Source: Herpetosiphonaceae bacterium (GTDB lineage: Bacteria > Chloroflexota > Chloroflexia > Chloroflexales > Herpetosiphonaceae). Taken from it: a stretch of 64,000 nucleotides of DNA. Under the pieces are notes generated by a model. It worked only from the letters and a program-made list of their open reading frames with translations. It made no database searches and was not told the origin of the DNA. The stretch lies in contig BPHZ01000002.1 in the NCBI GenBank assembly GCA_026003835.1, positions 1 through 64,000 of the forward strand. The letters are read 5' to 3'. Both the position numbers and the translations under genes were made by a program. The stretch's first letter is position 1. Each line of letters begins with the position of its first letter. Positions 18,095-29,508 of this stretch are shown here, piece after piece.

Positions 18095-19655
18095 ATGACC
18101 ACTCAAGTAGGCGAAGATCTGTTGCTCCGTCTGCGGCGCAGCATCGAAGCCGGCGTCGATCTCCAGCCCCGCCCCGTGGATGTCGGCACGGTGATGAGCG
18201 TGGGCGACGGCGTGGCCCGTATTGAAGGGCTGCCGAACGTCATGGCATCGGAGATCCTCGAGTTCCAATCGGGCGACGGCACCCAGCCCGTCATGGGCAT
18301 CGCGCTGAACCTTGAAGCGGACTCCGTCAGCGCCATCATCCTCGGCGACTACCTTGAGGTCGAGGAAGGCCACCTGGTCAAGTCGACGGGCCGCATTATC
18401 GAGGTGCCTGTCGGCCAGGAGCTGCTTGGTCGCGTCGTCGACCCGCTGGGCCGGCCGCTGGATGATAAGGGACCGATCGCGACGAGCCGCTATCGCCCGG
18501 TCGAGCGCATCGCTCCCGGCGTGATCACGCGTAAGCCGGTGGATACGCCGGTACAGACCGGTATTATGGCGATCGATGCGATGATCCCCATCGGTCGCGG
18601 CCAGCGCGAGCTTGTGATCGGCGACCGCCAGACCGGTAAGACCGCGATTTTGATCGATACGATCATCAACCAGCGCGGCAAGGGGATGATCTGCATCTAT
18701 GTTGCTATCGGCCAGCGCCGGTCGCAGGTGGCGCAGATTGTCAACATCCTTGAGCAGCACGGTGCGATGGACTATACCATCGTCGTTTCCCGCGACAGCC
18801 TCCGACTCGGCGGCGCTTCAGTACCTGGCGCCCTATGCCGGCTGCGCCATGGGCGAGGAAGTCATGGAGAACGGCGTAACCATCGACGGTCAGGAGATCC
18901 GTGACGCGCTGATTATTTACGACGATCTCTCCAAGCACGCCACGGCCTACCGCCAGGTGTCGCTGTTGCTGCGCCGCCCCCCTGGTCGTGAAGCGTATCC
19001 CGGCGATGTCTTCTACCTGCACTCGCGCCTGCTGGAGCGCGCCGCCCGCTTGAACGAAGACTACGGCGGCGGATCGTTGACGGCGCTGCCTGTGATCGAG
19101 ACCCAGGCCAACGACGTGTCGGCCTACATCCCAACCAACGTGATCTCCATCACTGACGGTCAGATCTACCTGGAGTCCGATCTGTTCTACGCCGGTATCC
19201 GCCCGGCTATCAACGTCGGTCTCTCGGTCTCGCGCGTGGGTAGCGCGGCGCAGACGAAGGCGATGAAGGCGGTTGCGGGTAGGATGCGCCTTGAACTGGC
19301 CCAGTTCCGCGAGCTGGCGGCTTTCGCTCAGTTCGGATCGGATCTGGACCCGGCGACCCGCGCGCAGATCGAGCGCGGCCAGCGCTTGCAGGAGGTGCTC
19401 AAGCAGCCCCAGTACCGGCCCGTCCCGCTGGATGAGCAGGTTATGATCCTGTATGCCGGTACCAATGGCTATCTCGACGACGTGCCTGTCGCTAAGATTA
19501 GCCAGCTGAAAGAGGACTTCTGGCAGTTTATGCGCACGAGCCATCCGGAGATCGGTCGCAAGATTTTGGAGACCAAGACCCTCTCTGATGATATTGTGCA
19601 GCAGCTGCGTGCCGCCATCGAGGAGTTCAAGCAGACCTCGAATTATGCGGAGTAG
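18095..19655 (+). CDS. atpA: ATP synthase F1 subunit alpha, one frameshift
   Basis: The alpha subunit of the F1 head. The first frame covers the beta-barrel and Walker A ([13 protein letters not shown]) up to MDYTIVVS. The other frame continues exactly in register with the family as [17 protein letters not shown] and runs to a stop at 19655. Removing one C from CCC at 18789-18791 restores a 519-residue protein, the normal length. Position 210-240 of an essential catalytic-head subunit is an unlikely place for a true break, so a sequence error is the simplest reading. One family difference is EEVMENG where YFRDNG is usual. Confidence 0.92.
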
Positions 19656-19700
19656 ACGAGATCCTCGTTCGTTTGAACGACGATTGGCGTAGGGGGAGCG

Positions 19701-20577
19701 ATGGCATCTCTTCGTGAAATTCGGCGACGCATTCGCAGCGTCCGCAACACTGGCAAGATCACCAAGGCCATGGAGCTGGTCTCGGCGGCTAAGATGCGGC
19801 GCGCGCAGCGCAACGTGTTGGCGACCCCGGCCTTACTCGGATCGCATGTGGGATGTGATGGGCGAGCTGACCTACCGTGTGGTCGGAGGCACCCAGGTTC
19901 ACCCGCTCCTGGCTCACCGGCCGGAGGTGCGCTCCGTGGGCCTGGTGCTGATTACGCCCGACCGCGGCCTGTGCGGCGCGCTCCCCTCCAATCTCAACCG
20001 GACTGCAGCGCGCTTTCTGCTTGAGCAGCAGCAGCAGGGCCGCCGCACGGCTGTCTTGACGATTGGTAAAAAAGGCCGTGACTTTATGGTCCGGGCAGGC
20101 CAGAACCTGGTGGCTGAGACGATCGGCCTGGGCGATGCCCCAGCGCTGGTCGACATTCTGCCGATCGCCACCAATACCATCCGCGGTTTCAGCGAGGGGG
20201 AGTTTGACGAGGTGTATTTGATCTATGCGCAGTTCGTCAACACCCTGGTGCAGCGGCCAATTCGCAAGCGGCTGCTGCCGGTGGAGCCGCCAGGCGATTT
20301 CGGCACCACGAAGGTGGATTATACCTACGAGCCTGACCGTGAGTCGGTGCTCGATGCTCTGCTGCCGCGCTTTGTGGAGGTCCAGCTCTATCAGGCGGTA
20401 CTCGAGTCGATCGCCAGCGAACACTCGGCACGTATGGTCGCCATGCGCAATGCCAACGATAACGCGAAAGAGCTGGTGCGCGACTTGACGCTCTTCTATA
20501 ACAAGACCCGCCAGGCTGTGATCACCAAGGAGATCAGCGAGATCGCCGCAGGCGCGACGGCCCTGGCGCAGGGATAA
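19701..20577 (+). CDS. atpG: ATP synthase F1 subunit gamma, one frameshift
   Basis: The rotor shaft subunit. It starts [20 protein letters not shown], the gamma signature, then breaks after QRNVLAT. The family sequence resumes in another frame as [14 protein letters not shown] and continues to the C-terminal shaft helix ([20 protein letters not shown]). Dropping one C from CCCC at 19825-19828 gives 291 residues. As in atpA and atpD, the excess base is in a C run. Confidence 0.92.
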
Positions 20578-20598
20578 TCTCTTTGGTTGGAGGACATA

Positions 20599-22012
<1,414 letters not shown>

Positions 22013-22017
22013 GTGGT

Positions 22018-22157
22018 TAGCCGTTAGCTCGTAGCTGTTTGCTGTTAGGCATTAGCAATCAGCCTGGGCCTGTCCCGCGCAAAGCACGTTTGCCGAGCGC
22101 CGGGGGCCCAGGCGAAACGCTAGAAGCTGGCAGTCCGGCGCTCAAAGCTAACGGCTA
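22018..22157. repeat. 140-bp palindromic element between atpD and atpC
   Basis: The outer arms TAGCCGTTAGCT (22018-22029) and AGCTAACGGCTA (22146-22157) are exact reverse complements. An inner stem, GCCTGGGCC (22062-22070) with GGCCCAGGC (22105-22113), nests inside. The whole can fold as one long hairpin. It starts six bases after the atpD stop, where a long spacer is unusual in atp operons, and it is followed at once by a promoter for atpC. It could be an attenuator or an inserted small element; no target duplication is visible. Confidence 0.7.
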
Positions 22158-22163
22158 CTATGT

Positions 22164-22193
22164 TTGACAGCTTGGATACAATAGGTGCATAAT
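22164..22193 (+). promoter_or_regulatory. Internal promoter for atpC and mreB
   Basis: Consensus TTGACA (22164-22169) is followed after 18 bp by CATAAT (22188-22193), about 28 bases before the atpC ATG. Together with the preceding palindrome it suggests that atpC is expressed partly apart from the rest of the operon. Confidence 0.55.
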
Positions 22194-22220
22194 GATGCAC
22201 TCCTCGCGGGAGTAAGGACT

Positions 22221-22649
22221 ATGCCGATTCGTCTGGAGATTGTAACCGCAGAGCGAACAGTACTGTCCGATGACGTCGATATGGTGAATGTCCCGGCGAT
22301 TGGCGGCCGGATGGGAATTCTCCCCCGCCACGAGCCGGTGCTCACGATGCTGGTACCCGGCGAGATGACGATCGTCAAGCGCGGCGAGCGCATTCCATTT
22401 GCGGTCAGCGGCGGCTTCCTTGAGGTTCTGCCCGATCGGGTAACAATTCTGGCTGACACAGCCGAGCGCGCCGATGAGATCGATGAGGCTCGCGCTGAAC
22501 AGGCTCGCCGTCGTGCCGAGGAAGCGCTACGTGAGCGTAAGAGCGCTGAGGAGGTAGCTGCCGCTGAGGCGCAGCTGCGCCGCGCGCTCGTGCGCCTGCG
22601 GGTCGCTCGCATGCGGCGCGACCGCGGCCAGAGGCATATCTCCGAGTAG
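22221..22649 (+). CDS. atpC: ATP synthase F1 subunit epsilon
   Basis: The 142-residue product has the N-terminal beta sandwich ([35 protein letters not shown]) and a C-terminal Arg/Glu/Ala-rich helical pair that regulates ATP hydrolysis. An in-frame ATG at 22185 would add 12 unrelated residues, so 22221 is chosen. Confidence 0.93.
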   Translation: MPIRLEIVTAERTVLSDDVDMVNVPAIGGRMGILPRHEPVLTMLVPGEMTIVKRGERIPFAVSGGFLEVLPDRVTILADTAERADEIDEARAEQARRRAEEALRERKSAEEVAAAEAQLRRALVRLRVARMRRDRGQRHISE

Positions 22650-22725
22650 CCGATATCACCTGACGCCCGGCAGCGACTGGCTCTGTGTGCCTTTGGTGTT
22701 TCAAACAGGCAGGGGAGGACCCAAG

Positions 22726-23733
22726 ATGCCGCGTAAAATTGGCATCGACCTTGGCACAGCCAATGTGCTGGTCTACGTAAAGGGCAGGGGCATTGTGCTC
22801 TCAGAGCCCTCGGTCGTCGCGATTGCGACCCGCGATAGTCGCGTCAAAGCTGTTGGCGCGCAGGCCCTTGAGATGCTCGGGCGCGAGCCGGAGAGCATCG
22901 AGGTCATTCGTCCAATGCTCAATGGTGTGATCGCCGACTATGATGTGACGGCGGCGATGCTGAGGCACTTTATTAGTAGGGCCAACAAGCACTCGCTCTT
23001 CAAACCTGAGGTGATGGTCTGTATCCCTGCCGGCGTTACCTCCGTTGAGATGCGGGCGGTACGCGATGCCGCTCTTGCCTCAGGAGCAAAAAAAGCTTAT
23101 CTGATCCGTGAGCCGCTGGCGGCGGCTATTGGCGCCAATATTCCGGTGGCGAAAGCCTCCGGCAACCTGGTGATCGATATCGGCGGCGGTACGACCGAGG
23201 TGGCGGTGATCTCGCTGAACGATATTGTTGTCAGTACATCGGTCCGCGTTGGCGGCAATAAGTTTGACGAGGCGATCGCCAACTATATCAAACGCAAGTA
23301 CAACATGGTGGTTGGCGAGCGCACCGCCGAGAGTATTAAGATCGAGATTGGCTCGGCGCTGCCGCTGGAGCGTCCGCTGACCATGCAGGTACGAGGTCGC
23401 GATCAGGTTGCCGGGCTGCCCCGCACCATTGAGATCGACTCCAATGAGATCACCGAGGCTATTCAGGAGCCGCTGGAGGCGATTATCAATGCGGTGCGCG
23501 CTGTGCTGGTCGAGACACCGCCAGAGCTGGCCTCCGATATTATCGATAAGGGCATGGTGATGACCGGCGGTGGCTCGATGTTGCGGCGCATTAACGAGCT
23601 GTTGACCCATGTGACCGGTGTCCCGTGCTATGTGGCCGATCAGCCGGCAAATTGTGTGGCGATTGGTACAGGTATCGCGCTGGAGCATATCGATAAGCTC
23701 CGTGATAGTCTCTCAGGAGACGATCTCAACTAG
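22726..23733 (+). CDS. mreB: Rod-shape-determining protein MreB
   Basis: The 335-residue product is a bacterial actin: phosphate-1 loop [16 protein letters not shown], phosphate-2 [14 protein letters not shown] and adenosine motif [13 protein letters not shown]. It forms membrane filaments that guide cell-wall synthesis in rod-shaped cells. The ATG at 22726 follows GGGGAGG. It is 76 bp after atpC and is probably co-transcribed from the internal promoter. The usual mreC and mreD partners are not next to it. Confidence 0.94.
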   Translation: MPRKIGIDLGTANVLVYVKGRGIVLSEPSVVAIATRDSRVKAVGAQALEMLGREPESIEVIRPMLNGVIADYDVTAAMLRHFISRANKHSLFKPEVMVCIPAGVTSVEMRAVRDAALASGAKKAYLIREPLAAAIGANIPVAKASGNLVIDIGGGTTEVAVISLNDIVVSTSVRVGGNKFDEAIANYIKRKYNMVVGERTAESIKIEIGSALPLERPLTMQVRGRDQVAGLPRTIEIDSNEITEAIQEPLEAIINAVRAVLVETPPELASDIIDKGMVMTGGGSMLRRINELLTHVTGVPCYVADQPANCVAIGTGIALEHIDKLRDSLSGDDLN

Positions 23734-23761
23734 CAGTCAACGACATTGGTGATAATGCCTC

Positions 23762-23836
23762 ACGGGGAGTTGGAGGGGCATAGCCCCGCCAAACCTCCCC
23801 GTCATGATCGGTATGATGGACCACTCGTTGAGTGGT
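23762..23836. repeat. Dispersed hairpin repeat, copy after mreB
   Basis: A stem ACGGGGAG (23762-23769) with CTCCCCGT (23795-23802) encloses an inner GGGGC/GCCCC stem. It is followed by the TGGACCACT tail, here folding as ACCACTCGTTGAGTGGT (23820-23836). The order matches the copies at 2.1, 43.2 and 57.3 kb. Placed 28 bp after mreB, it may terminate that transcript. Confidence 0.75.
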
Positions 23837-23859
23837 GTGCTTGATCCTACACGAGGCTC

Positions 23860-23879
23860 TATCTACAAGGAGGTAGATA
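23860..23879 (+). promoter_or_regulatory. Hairpin presenting the pckA ribosome-binding site
   Basis: TATCTAC (23860-23866) and GTAGATA (23873-23879) are exact reverse complements, and the loop is AAGGAG. The Shine-Dalgarno sequence of pckA therefore sits in the loop and stem edge of a small hairpin four bases before the ATG. This could modulate translation. Confidence 0.5.
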
Positions 23880-23883
23880 AGCA

Positions 23884-25473
23884 ATGACCCAGCAGGCGAT
23901 AAGCGAGCGCGTGCTCGATATGATACCTGGCCTGGAGACTGTTTTCTGGAATCTTTCGGTCCCGCAGCTTGTCGAGATGGCTATCAGGCGATCTGAAGGC
24001 GAGCTGGCTTCCAATGGTGCGTTCGTTGCCACAACGGGCAGGCATACCGGACGCTCCGCCGAAGATAAGTTTGTCGTCGAGAACGAGGTTAGTGCGGGCA
24101 AGGTCTGGTGGAATAAGAATAATAAACCCCTGTCCCAGGCCGCGTTCAATACTCTGTATGGCCGGCTGCGCGCCTACTTCCAGGGCCGCGAAGCCTATGT
24201 CCTCGATGCGGTAGCCGGCGCCGATCCCCGCGTCAGCCTTCCGATCCGTATCATTACTGAATATGCCTGGCATAACCTCTTTGCCAGGCAGCTTTTCCGC
24301 CGCCTCTCGCCTGAGGAGCTTGAGAACCACCATCCGGAGTGGACAGTGATCGCCGCTCCCGGCTTTACACCCGATCCTGCGATCGATGGTACGCGCTCGA
24401 ATGTCGCCGTAGCGATCGATTTTGTCAAGCGACTGGTGTTGATCAGCGGCACGGCCTACGCCGGAGAAATCAAAAAATCGATCTTTACTGTGATGAACTT
24501 TGTGCTTCCGGAGCGCGGCATTTTTCCGATGCACTGCTCCGCGAATATGGGGCCGGATGGCGATGTCGCGCTGTTCTTCGGCCTTTCCGGCACTGGCAAG
24601 ACCAGCCTCTCGGCCGATCCAAACAGGCGACTGATCGGCGACGACGAGCATGGCTGGAGCGATTATGGCGTCTTCAATTTCGAGGGCGGCTGCTACGCTA
24701 AATGCATTCGCCTGTCGCCGAAGGATGAACCGCAGATCTATAGCGCCATCCGCTTCGGCTCGGTGATGGAAAATGTCGTGCTTCGGCCCGGCTCTCGTAT
24801 CCCAGACTACGATGATGCCTCGATTACGGAAAATACTCGTGTGGCCTACCCGCTCGACTATATCGAGAATGCGGTGGAGAGCGGCATAGGCGGCCATCCC
24901 AGGGTAATCTTCTTCCTGACTGCCGATGCTTTCGGGGTCCTGCCGCCGATCTCGCTGCTGACACCTGAGCAGGCAATGTATCACTTCCTCTCAGGCTATA
25001 CGGCCAAGCTGGCAGGCACCGAGGTGGGGCTGGGATCTGAGCCGCAGGCGACCTTCTCGACGTGCTTTGGCGCACCCTTTATGCCGCTGCCCCCGACGGT
25101 CTACTCCGATCTCCTCGGCCGCAAGCTGCGCGAGCATGGGGCGAGGGTGTATTTGCTCAACACCGGTTGGACCGGCGGCCCCTTCGGCGTTGGCGAGCGC
25201 ATCAAGATCCGCTACACCCGCGCGATGGTGAGCGCGGCGCTCTCAGGCGTCCTTGAGAAGGCCGAGACGTGGACCGATCCGGTCTTTGGGCTGCATGTAC
25301 CGGTGCATGTCGAGGGCGTGCCTGATGAGCTGATGCGGCCGCGCGAGACGTGGGCCAGCGGCGAAGAGTATGATCGAATGGCCCATAACCTGGCGCGTCG
25401 CTTTGCCGAGAACTTTGAGAAGTTTGCCGATAGTGCCCCGGCTGCTGTGGTAGCGGCAGGGCCACGTATCTAG
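23884..25473 (+). CDS. pckA: Phosphoenolpyruvate carboxykinase (ATP)
   Basis: The 529-residue product converts oxaloacetate plus ATP to phosphoenolpyruvate, the first committed step of gluconeogenesis. It has the ATP-form P-loop FFGLSGTGKTSLSADPNR and the metal-binding IGDDEHGWS. It also has NFEGGCYAK, and RKLREHGARVYLLNTGWTGG near the end. Length fits the ATP-dependent class. Upstream are the mreB-linked repeat and a ribosome-site hairpin; a perfect stem-loop follows. Confidence 0.96.
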   Translation: MTQQAISERVLDMIPGLETVFWNLSVPQLVEMAIRRSEGELASNGAFVATTGRHTGRSAEDKFVVENEVSAGKVWWNKNNKPLSQAAFNTLYGRLRAYFQGREAYVLDAVAGADPRVSLPIRIITEYAWHNLFARQLFRRLSPEELENHHPEWTVIAAPGFTPDPAIDGTRSNVAVAIDFVKRLVLISGTAYAGEIKKSIFTVMNFVLPERGIFPMHCSANMGPDGDVALFFGLSGTGKTSLSADPNRRLIGDDEHGWSDYGVFNFEGGCYAKCIRLSPKDEPQIYSAIRFGSVMENVVLRPGSRIPDYDDASITENTRVAYPLDYIENAVESGIGGHPRVIFFLTADAFGVLPPISLLTPEQAMYHFLSGYTAKLAGTEVGLGSEPQATFSTCFGAPFMPLPPTVYSDLLGRKLREHGARVYLLNTGWTGGPFGVGERIKIRYTRAMVSAALSGVLEKAETWTDPVFGLHVPVHVEGVPDELMRPRETWASGEEYDRMAHNLARRFAENFEKFADSAPAAVVAAGPRI

Positions 25474-25496
25474 CATCAAGACGACAGGATGGATGG

Positions 25497-25526
25497 TACG
25501 GGGCGCCGGAAAGAAGGCGCCCCGTA
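25497..25526 (+). terminator. Stem-loop terminator after pckA
   Basis: TACGGGGCGCC (25497-25507) pairs perfectly with GGCGCCCCGTA (25516-25526) across an eight-base loop, 24 bp after the pckA stop. No T tract follows, so termination may be imperfect. Confidence 0.65.
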
Positions 25527-25596
25527 TCCCGTATGTTGAGCAGGCTGACGCGTTGCGTCCAGGTTTCTATGAGCGATGGCGGTTGAGGAGATGACC

Positions 25597-26670
25597 ATGG
25601 ATGAGACCCTTCAGCTTATGAAGGCGCTCACAGAGGCGCCCGGTGTGCCGGGATATGAGACGGCCGTGCGCGAGGTGATGCGCCGGGCGTTGAGCGAGAT
25701 TGCTGAGGTGAGCACGGATCACCTGGGTAGCATTATCGGCCGCAAGGTTGGTTATGCTGATGGCCCAAAGATTATGCTGGCCGGCCATATGGACGAGGTC
25801 GGCTTTATGGTGACGCGCATCACCGACGACGGCTTCCTCAAGTTCCAGGCGCTGGGTGGCTGGTGGGAACAGGTTATGCTGGCCCAACGTGTCACAGTTG
25901 AGACGCGCAAAGGGCCAATCATTGGCGTGATTGGCTCGAAGCCTCCGCATCTGCTGCCGGCAGAGACGCGCAAGGAGGTCATGAAGAAGGACGAGATGTA
26001 CATCGATATCGGCGCCGGCAGCCGCGAAGAGGCCGAAGCGTTCGGCGTGCGTCCCGGCGACCCGGTGGTGCCCATCTGTCCCTTCACTGTGATGAAGAAT
26101 GAGAAGCTGTTGATGGCGAAGGCCTGGGATAACCGTTTTGGCTGCGCTCTGGCTGTTGAGGTGTTGCGCCGGCTCAAGGGCACCGAGCATCCTAATATCG
26201 TTTACGGTGTTGGTACGGTACAGGAGGAGGTTGGCCTGCGCGGCGCGCAGACATCCGCCTTTGCTATCCAGCCCGACGTTGCCTTTGCCCTGGATGTGGG
26301 TATTGCCGGCGATACGCCGGGGATCAAGGTGGACGAGGCACAGAGCCGGCTTGGCAAGGGGCCGGTAATTCTGCTCTACGATGCCTCGCTGATTCCTAGC
26401 CGTAAGCTGCGCGATCTGGTGATCGATACCGCTGAGGCCAACGGTATCCCCTACCAGTTCGACAGCATTCCGATGGGTGGAACTGATGCCGGTCGCTTCC
26501 ACGTTACGGGCAAAGGCGTGCCATCGCTGGCCTTCGGTATCCCAGCCCGCTACATCCACACCCATGCCTCGATCATCCATCGCGACGATTTTGAGAACGC
26601 CGCGAAGCTGCTCGTCGAGGTGGTAAAACGCCTGGACCAGGCCGCAGTTGAGGATCTGCGCGACGGATAG
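25597..26670 (+). CDS. M42-family metallo-aminopeptidase
   Basis: The 357-residue product has the M42 pattern: [18 protein letters not shown], first metal ligands in [13 protein letters not shown], and [29 protein letters not shown] supplies the catalytic Glu, and the ALDVGIAGD and [10 protein letters not shown] ligands follow. These tetrahedral dodecamers trim short peptides in the cytoplasm. Three in-frame ATGs are close together; I chose 25597 because GAGGAG lies six bases upstream. Confidence 0.9.
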   Translation: MDETLQLMKALTEAPGVPGYETAVREVMRRALSEIAEVSTDHLGSIIGRKVGYADGPKIMLAGHMDEVGFMVTRITDDGFLKFQALGGWWEQVMLAQRVTVETRKGPIIGVIGSKPPHLLPAETRKEVMKKDEMYIDIGAGSREEAEAFGVRPGDPVVPICPFTVMKNEKLLMAKAWDNRFGCALAVEVLRRLKGTEHPNIVYGVGTVQEEVGLRGAQTSAFAIQPDVAFALDVGIAGDTPGIKVDEAQSRLGKGPVILLYDASLIPSRKLRDLVIDTAEANGIPYQFDSIPMGGTDAGRFHVTGKGVPSLAFGIPARYIHTHASIIHRDDFENAAKLLVEVVKRLDQAAVEDLRDG

Positions 26671-26675
26671 CGGAA

Positions 26676-26698
26676 GGGGCGAACGATATGTTCGCCCC
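26676..26698. terminator. Bidirectional terminator between the M42 peptidase and ABC genes
   Basis: GGGGCGAAC (26676-26684) pairs with GTTCGCCCC (26690-26698) across a five-base loop, in the 32-bp gap between two converging genes. Confidence 0.7.
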
Positions 26699-26702
26699 CG
26701 CG

Positions 26703-27422
26703 TTAGTGCAGGATTTTACTGAGGAAGGCGCGGGTGCGCTCGTGCTGGGGGTTGGTAAAGAACACCCCCGGATCGCCCATCTCGACGATACGCCCCTGAT
26801 CCATAAAAACGATACGGTTGGAGGCGGCTCGCGCAAACCCCATCTCGTGCGAGACAACGACCATTGTCATCCCTTCGCGCGCCAGGTCAAGCATCACGTC
26901 GAGGACTTCCTTGATCATCTCCGGATCCAGGGCTGAGGTGGGCTCGTCAAAGAGCATAATTTTAGGCTGCATTGCGAGAGCGCGGGCGATGGCGACGCGC
27001 TGCTGCTGGCCGCCTGAGAGTTGGGCCGGATAGCTGCCGGCTTTCTCTGGAATACCAACCTTCTCAAGCAGCTGGCGGGCGATACGCTCCGCCTCCTGCT
27101 GGCTGCGGCCGCGCACAATGCGCTGGGCCAGGGTGATGTTCTCCAGGACCGTCAGGTGCGGAAAGAGTTCGAAACGCTGAAAAACCATTCCTACTTCGGC
27201 TCGTACCTTATTGATATTGGCGCTCTTACTGTTCAGCTCAACTCCGTCGATGACGATCCGGCCCTTGTCGGGCACCTCCAGATGGTTGATACAGCGCAGG
27301 AGGGTCGATTTGCCGGAGCCGCTCGGCCCGATGATCATCAACACCTCGCCGCGCCGCACCTCGAGATCGACGTTGTCGAGAGCGACCAGTTTGCCGAAGC
27401 GCTTCGTAATGCCCTGCATCAT
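26703..27422 (-). CDS. Polar amino-acid ABC transporter ATP-binding protein
   Basis: The product has Walker [13 protein letters not shown], signature [15 protein letters not shown], Walker [16 protein letters not shown] and the switch His in [10 protein letters not shown], and matches the GlnQ/HisP group. It energises uptake with the permease and binding protein encoded just upstream. The frame is open back to a TTG at 27488, but GGAGG lies after that codon. The ATG pair near 27422 gives 239 residues, the normal length. The start is uncertain within 22 codons. Confidence 0.92.
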   Translation of the reverse strand: MMQGITKRFGKLVALDNVDLEVRRGEVLMIIGPSGSGKSTLLRCINHLEVPDKGRIVIDGVELNSKSANINKVRAEVGMVFQRFELFPHLTVLENITLAQRIVRGRSQQEAERIARQLLEKVGIPEKAGSYPAQLSGGQQQRVAIARALAMQPKIMLFDEPTSALDPEMIKEVLDVMLDLAREGMTMVVVSHEMGFARAASNRIVFMDQGRIVEMGDPGVFFTNPQHERTRAFLSKILH

Positions 27423-27456
27423 GATGATCGGCTCACCGATCGTGTGTGGTATAGGT

Positions 27457-28263
27457 TTAACGTCTTCCAGAGCTGGTCCTCCGTTCAATCCACTTCACAA
27501 CGAGCGATAGCAGCAGGCTTAAGATCAGATACAGGAAGGCGACCGTGTTCCAGCCGAGGAATGTATTGGCGGAGGCGGCGACCTTGGTCTTGCCCCAGTA
27601 GGTAAGCTCGGTGATACCAATTGCCGAGAGCAGCGATGAGTCCTTGAGCATGGCAATAAAATCATTGCCGAGCGCCGGCAGCACGCGCCTGACAGCCTGG
27701 GGCAGGACGATGTAGCGCATCGTTTGGAAATGGCTCATGCCTAACGAGCGCGCCGCCTCGGACTGCCCACGCTCGATCGATTCAATGCCGGCGCGGTAGA
27801 CCTCCGCCAGGTAGGCGGCATAGCCGAGTGCCAGCGCAATAACGCCGGTGATAAAGGTATTCCGCAGCAGGGCTTTCTGGAAGGCAAGCACATCATCGAT
27901 CCAGGGCATGATCACAAACTGCGCATAGAAGATGATAACCAACAGTGGGACGCCGCGCATCACTTCGACGTAGAGTGTTGCCAGGGTGTAGATAATCGGG
28001 TTTTTCGAGACTCGCCCAAGGCCGATGATCAACCCGACAATAAGCGCTACAGCATAGGCCGCTACAGAGATGGCGATCGTAAGCTGAATGCCCTCGGCGA
28101 TGAAGGTCAGGGCGCTGGCGTAGGTCTCCGACGAAAGGATGGCATAAAACGTAATGAGAAAGAGGATCAGGAGGATAATCAGCCAGTAGGGGGCTCTACT
28201 GAACGAGAGACTAAGACCACGCCCGCGGTCGCTGCGTGTTCCCGCTTCTATTTCCGCCGACAT
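27457..28263 (-). CDS. Polar amino-acid ABC transporter permease
   Basis: The 268-residue product has five to six membrane helices and the HisM/GlnP coupling loop region [24 protein letters not shown] (shown here as the EAA motif). [20 protein letters not shown] follows. It pairs with the ATPase downstream and the lipoprotein upstream. The ATG follows GAGGAG. A perfect 13-bp hairpin separates it from the binding-protein gene. Confidence 0.92.
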   Translation of the reverse strand: MSAEIEAGTRSDRGRGLSLSFSRAPYWLIILLILFLITFYAILSSETYASALTFIAEGIQLTIAISVAAYAVALIVGLIIGLGRVSKNPIIYTLATLYVEVMRGVPLLVIIFYAQFVIMPWIDDVLAFQKALLRNTFITGVIALALGYAAYLAEVYRAGIESIERGQSEAARSLGMSHFQTMRYIVLPQAVRRVLPALGNDFIAMLKDSSLLSAIGITELTYWGKTKVAASANTFLGWNTVAFLYLILSLLLSLVVKWIERRTSSGRR

Positions 28264-28286
28264 GCTATCTCCTCATACGCGTACCT

Positions 28287-28317
28287 GGGAGTCGCCCCCC
28301 GAGAGGGGGCGACTCCC
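28287..28317 (-). terminator. Intercistronic hairpin between binding-protein and permease genes
   Basis: GGGAGTCGCCCCC (28287-28299) pairs perfectly with GGGGGCGACTCCC (28305-28317) over a five-base loop. It lies inside the operon, after the binding-protein gene in the direction of transcription. Such hairpins usually make binding-protein mRNA more abundant than permease mRNA, by partial termination or by blocking 3' decay. Confidence 0.7.
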
Positions 28318-28353
28318 GCGTTCGTGGTTGCTGAACTCAATCCATCCTCTGAG

Positions 28354-29226
28354 CTACTCTGGAATGCGCGCAACGCCGACCAGATTCCACTTCTCCATCA
28401 ACTGCTGAAGGGTGCCGTTCCTCTTCAGCTCAGCGAGGGCGGCATTAATGGCATTCTTCAACTCGTCATTGCCCTGTTGAAGGGCGATGGCATAGTCCTC
28501 GGTGGTGAACGGCTCGCCGACGACCTTTAGGTTATCGAACTGCTCGGTATAGCGGGCAACTGGCGGGCCATCAGCCACGACCGCATCAATCGCGCCATTG
28601 GCGAGATCCTGGAACGCAAGGTCGATGGTATCGTAGCGCCGGATCTTATCCTCAGGCACGCCGGCTTTCCTGACGGCCTCCTCGCCGGTGGTGCCGCCCT
28701 GAACGCCAACGACGGCGACGTTCTTCAGATCATCGACGGACTGGATGGTGGTGTTATCTTTTTGTGTAGCGATCGCCTGGCCGATGCTGAGATAGGGATC
28801 GGAGAAGTCGATGATCTGCTTGCGCTCCTCGGTGACGGAGACGCTTGAGACGACCGCATCGAACTGGCCTTGCGCCAGGGCGGCGAAGATCGTATCGAAA
28901 TTGGGATAGGTCTCGACCTGGAATTCTGCATTGATCAGTTTCCCGATCTCCTGGATGAGATCGATGTCGAAGCCCTTGATCTCGCGAGTCTGCTCGTCAA
29001 CAAACTCCATCGGCGGATAGGTCGTATCGCTACCGACAATCAGCTTGCGGCCGCCAAGGTCCGGGAGATTGGCTCCCCCTCCAGTGGCGGTGGTGGCGGT
29101 CGGCTGGGCGCCGCCGCTTGCGGTCGTGGCGGTCGGCTGGGTGTCGCCAGTGTCCGGCTGGCCGCAGGCTACCAGTGGCAGTACCAGCAGCGCCAGCAGG
29201 AGAAACGACAAGGATCGACGAATCAT
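28354..29226 (-). CDS. Polar amino-acid ABC transporter substrate-binding lipoprotein
   Basis: The 290-residue product has a lipoprotein signal with lipobox VACG (Cys near residue 21). A Thr/Gly-rich linker with two near-identical PTATTA units follows. The SBP type 3 domain then shows LIVGSDTTYPPMEFVDEQ, GFDIDLIQEIGKLI, FDAVVSSVSVTEERK and GVQGGTTGEEA. It should be tethered outside the membrane and deliver a polar amino acid to the permease; the ligand is unknown. The ATG follows AAGGAGG. Confidence 0.93.
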   Translation of the reverse strand: MIRRSLSFLLLALLVLPLVACGQPDTGDTQPTATTASGGAQPTATTATGGGANLPDLGGRKLIVGSDTTYPPMEFVDEQTREIKGFDIDLIQEIGKLINAEFQVETYPNFDTIFAALAQGQFDAVVSSVSVTEERKQIIDFSDPYLSIGQAIATQKDNTTIQSVDDLKNVAVVGVQGGTTGEEAVRKAGVPEDKIRRYDTIDLAFQDLANGAIDAVVADGPPVARYTEQFDNLKVVGEPFTTEDYAIALQQGNDELKNAINAALAELKRNGTLQQLMEKWNLVGVARIPE

Positions 29227-29508
29227 ACGTGTCCTCCTTACCCGAGATAATTTGCTTTAGCCAGGAATGGCTATTGTCGTGTGTATTCTAACATATGCAC
29301 GGGATACCTCAGGCAATAGGCAGTACTCTATCCCGTGGATGTACCCTTTAAAAGCCCATCCCAATCATTGATGGTCGGTCTTCTATCCCGGCCGATCGCT
29401 GCCGCTCCCGGTATTGCTGGCACATCTATTGCAGCCCTCTCCGCTCGTTCAGGCGCGGGTCAGGTGGCAGTGGTGCCATCGACGGCCTGACGTGAGAAGG
29501 AGGGCTGT

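Noticed and set aside
23863-24984. A 373-residue minus-strand frame over pckA
   Set aside because: It is a shadow of pckA caused by GC-rich third positions.
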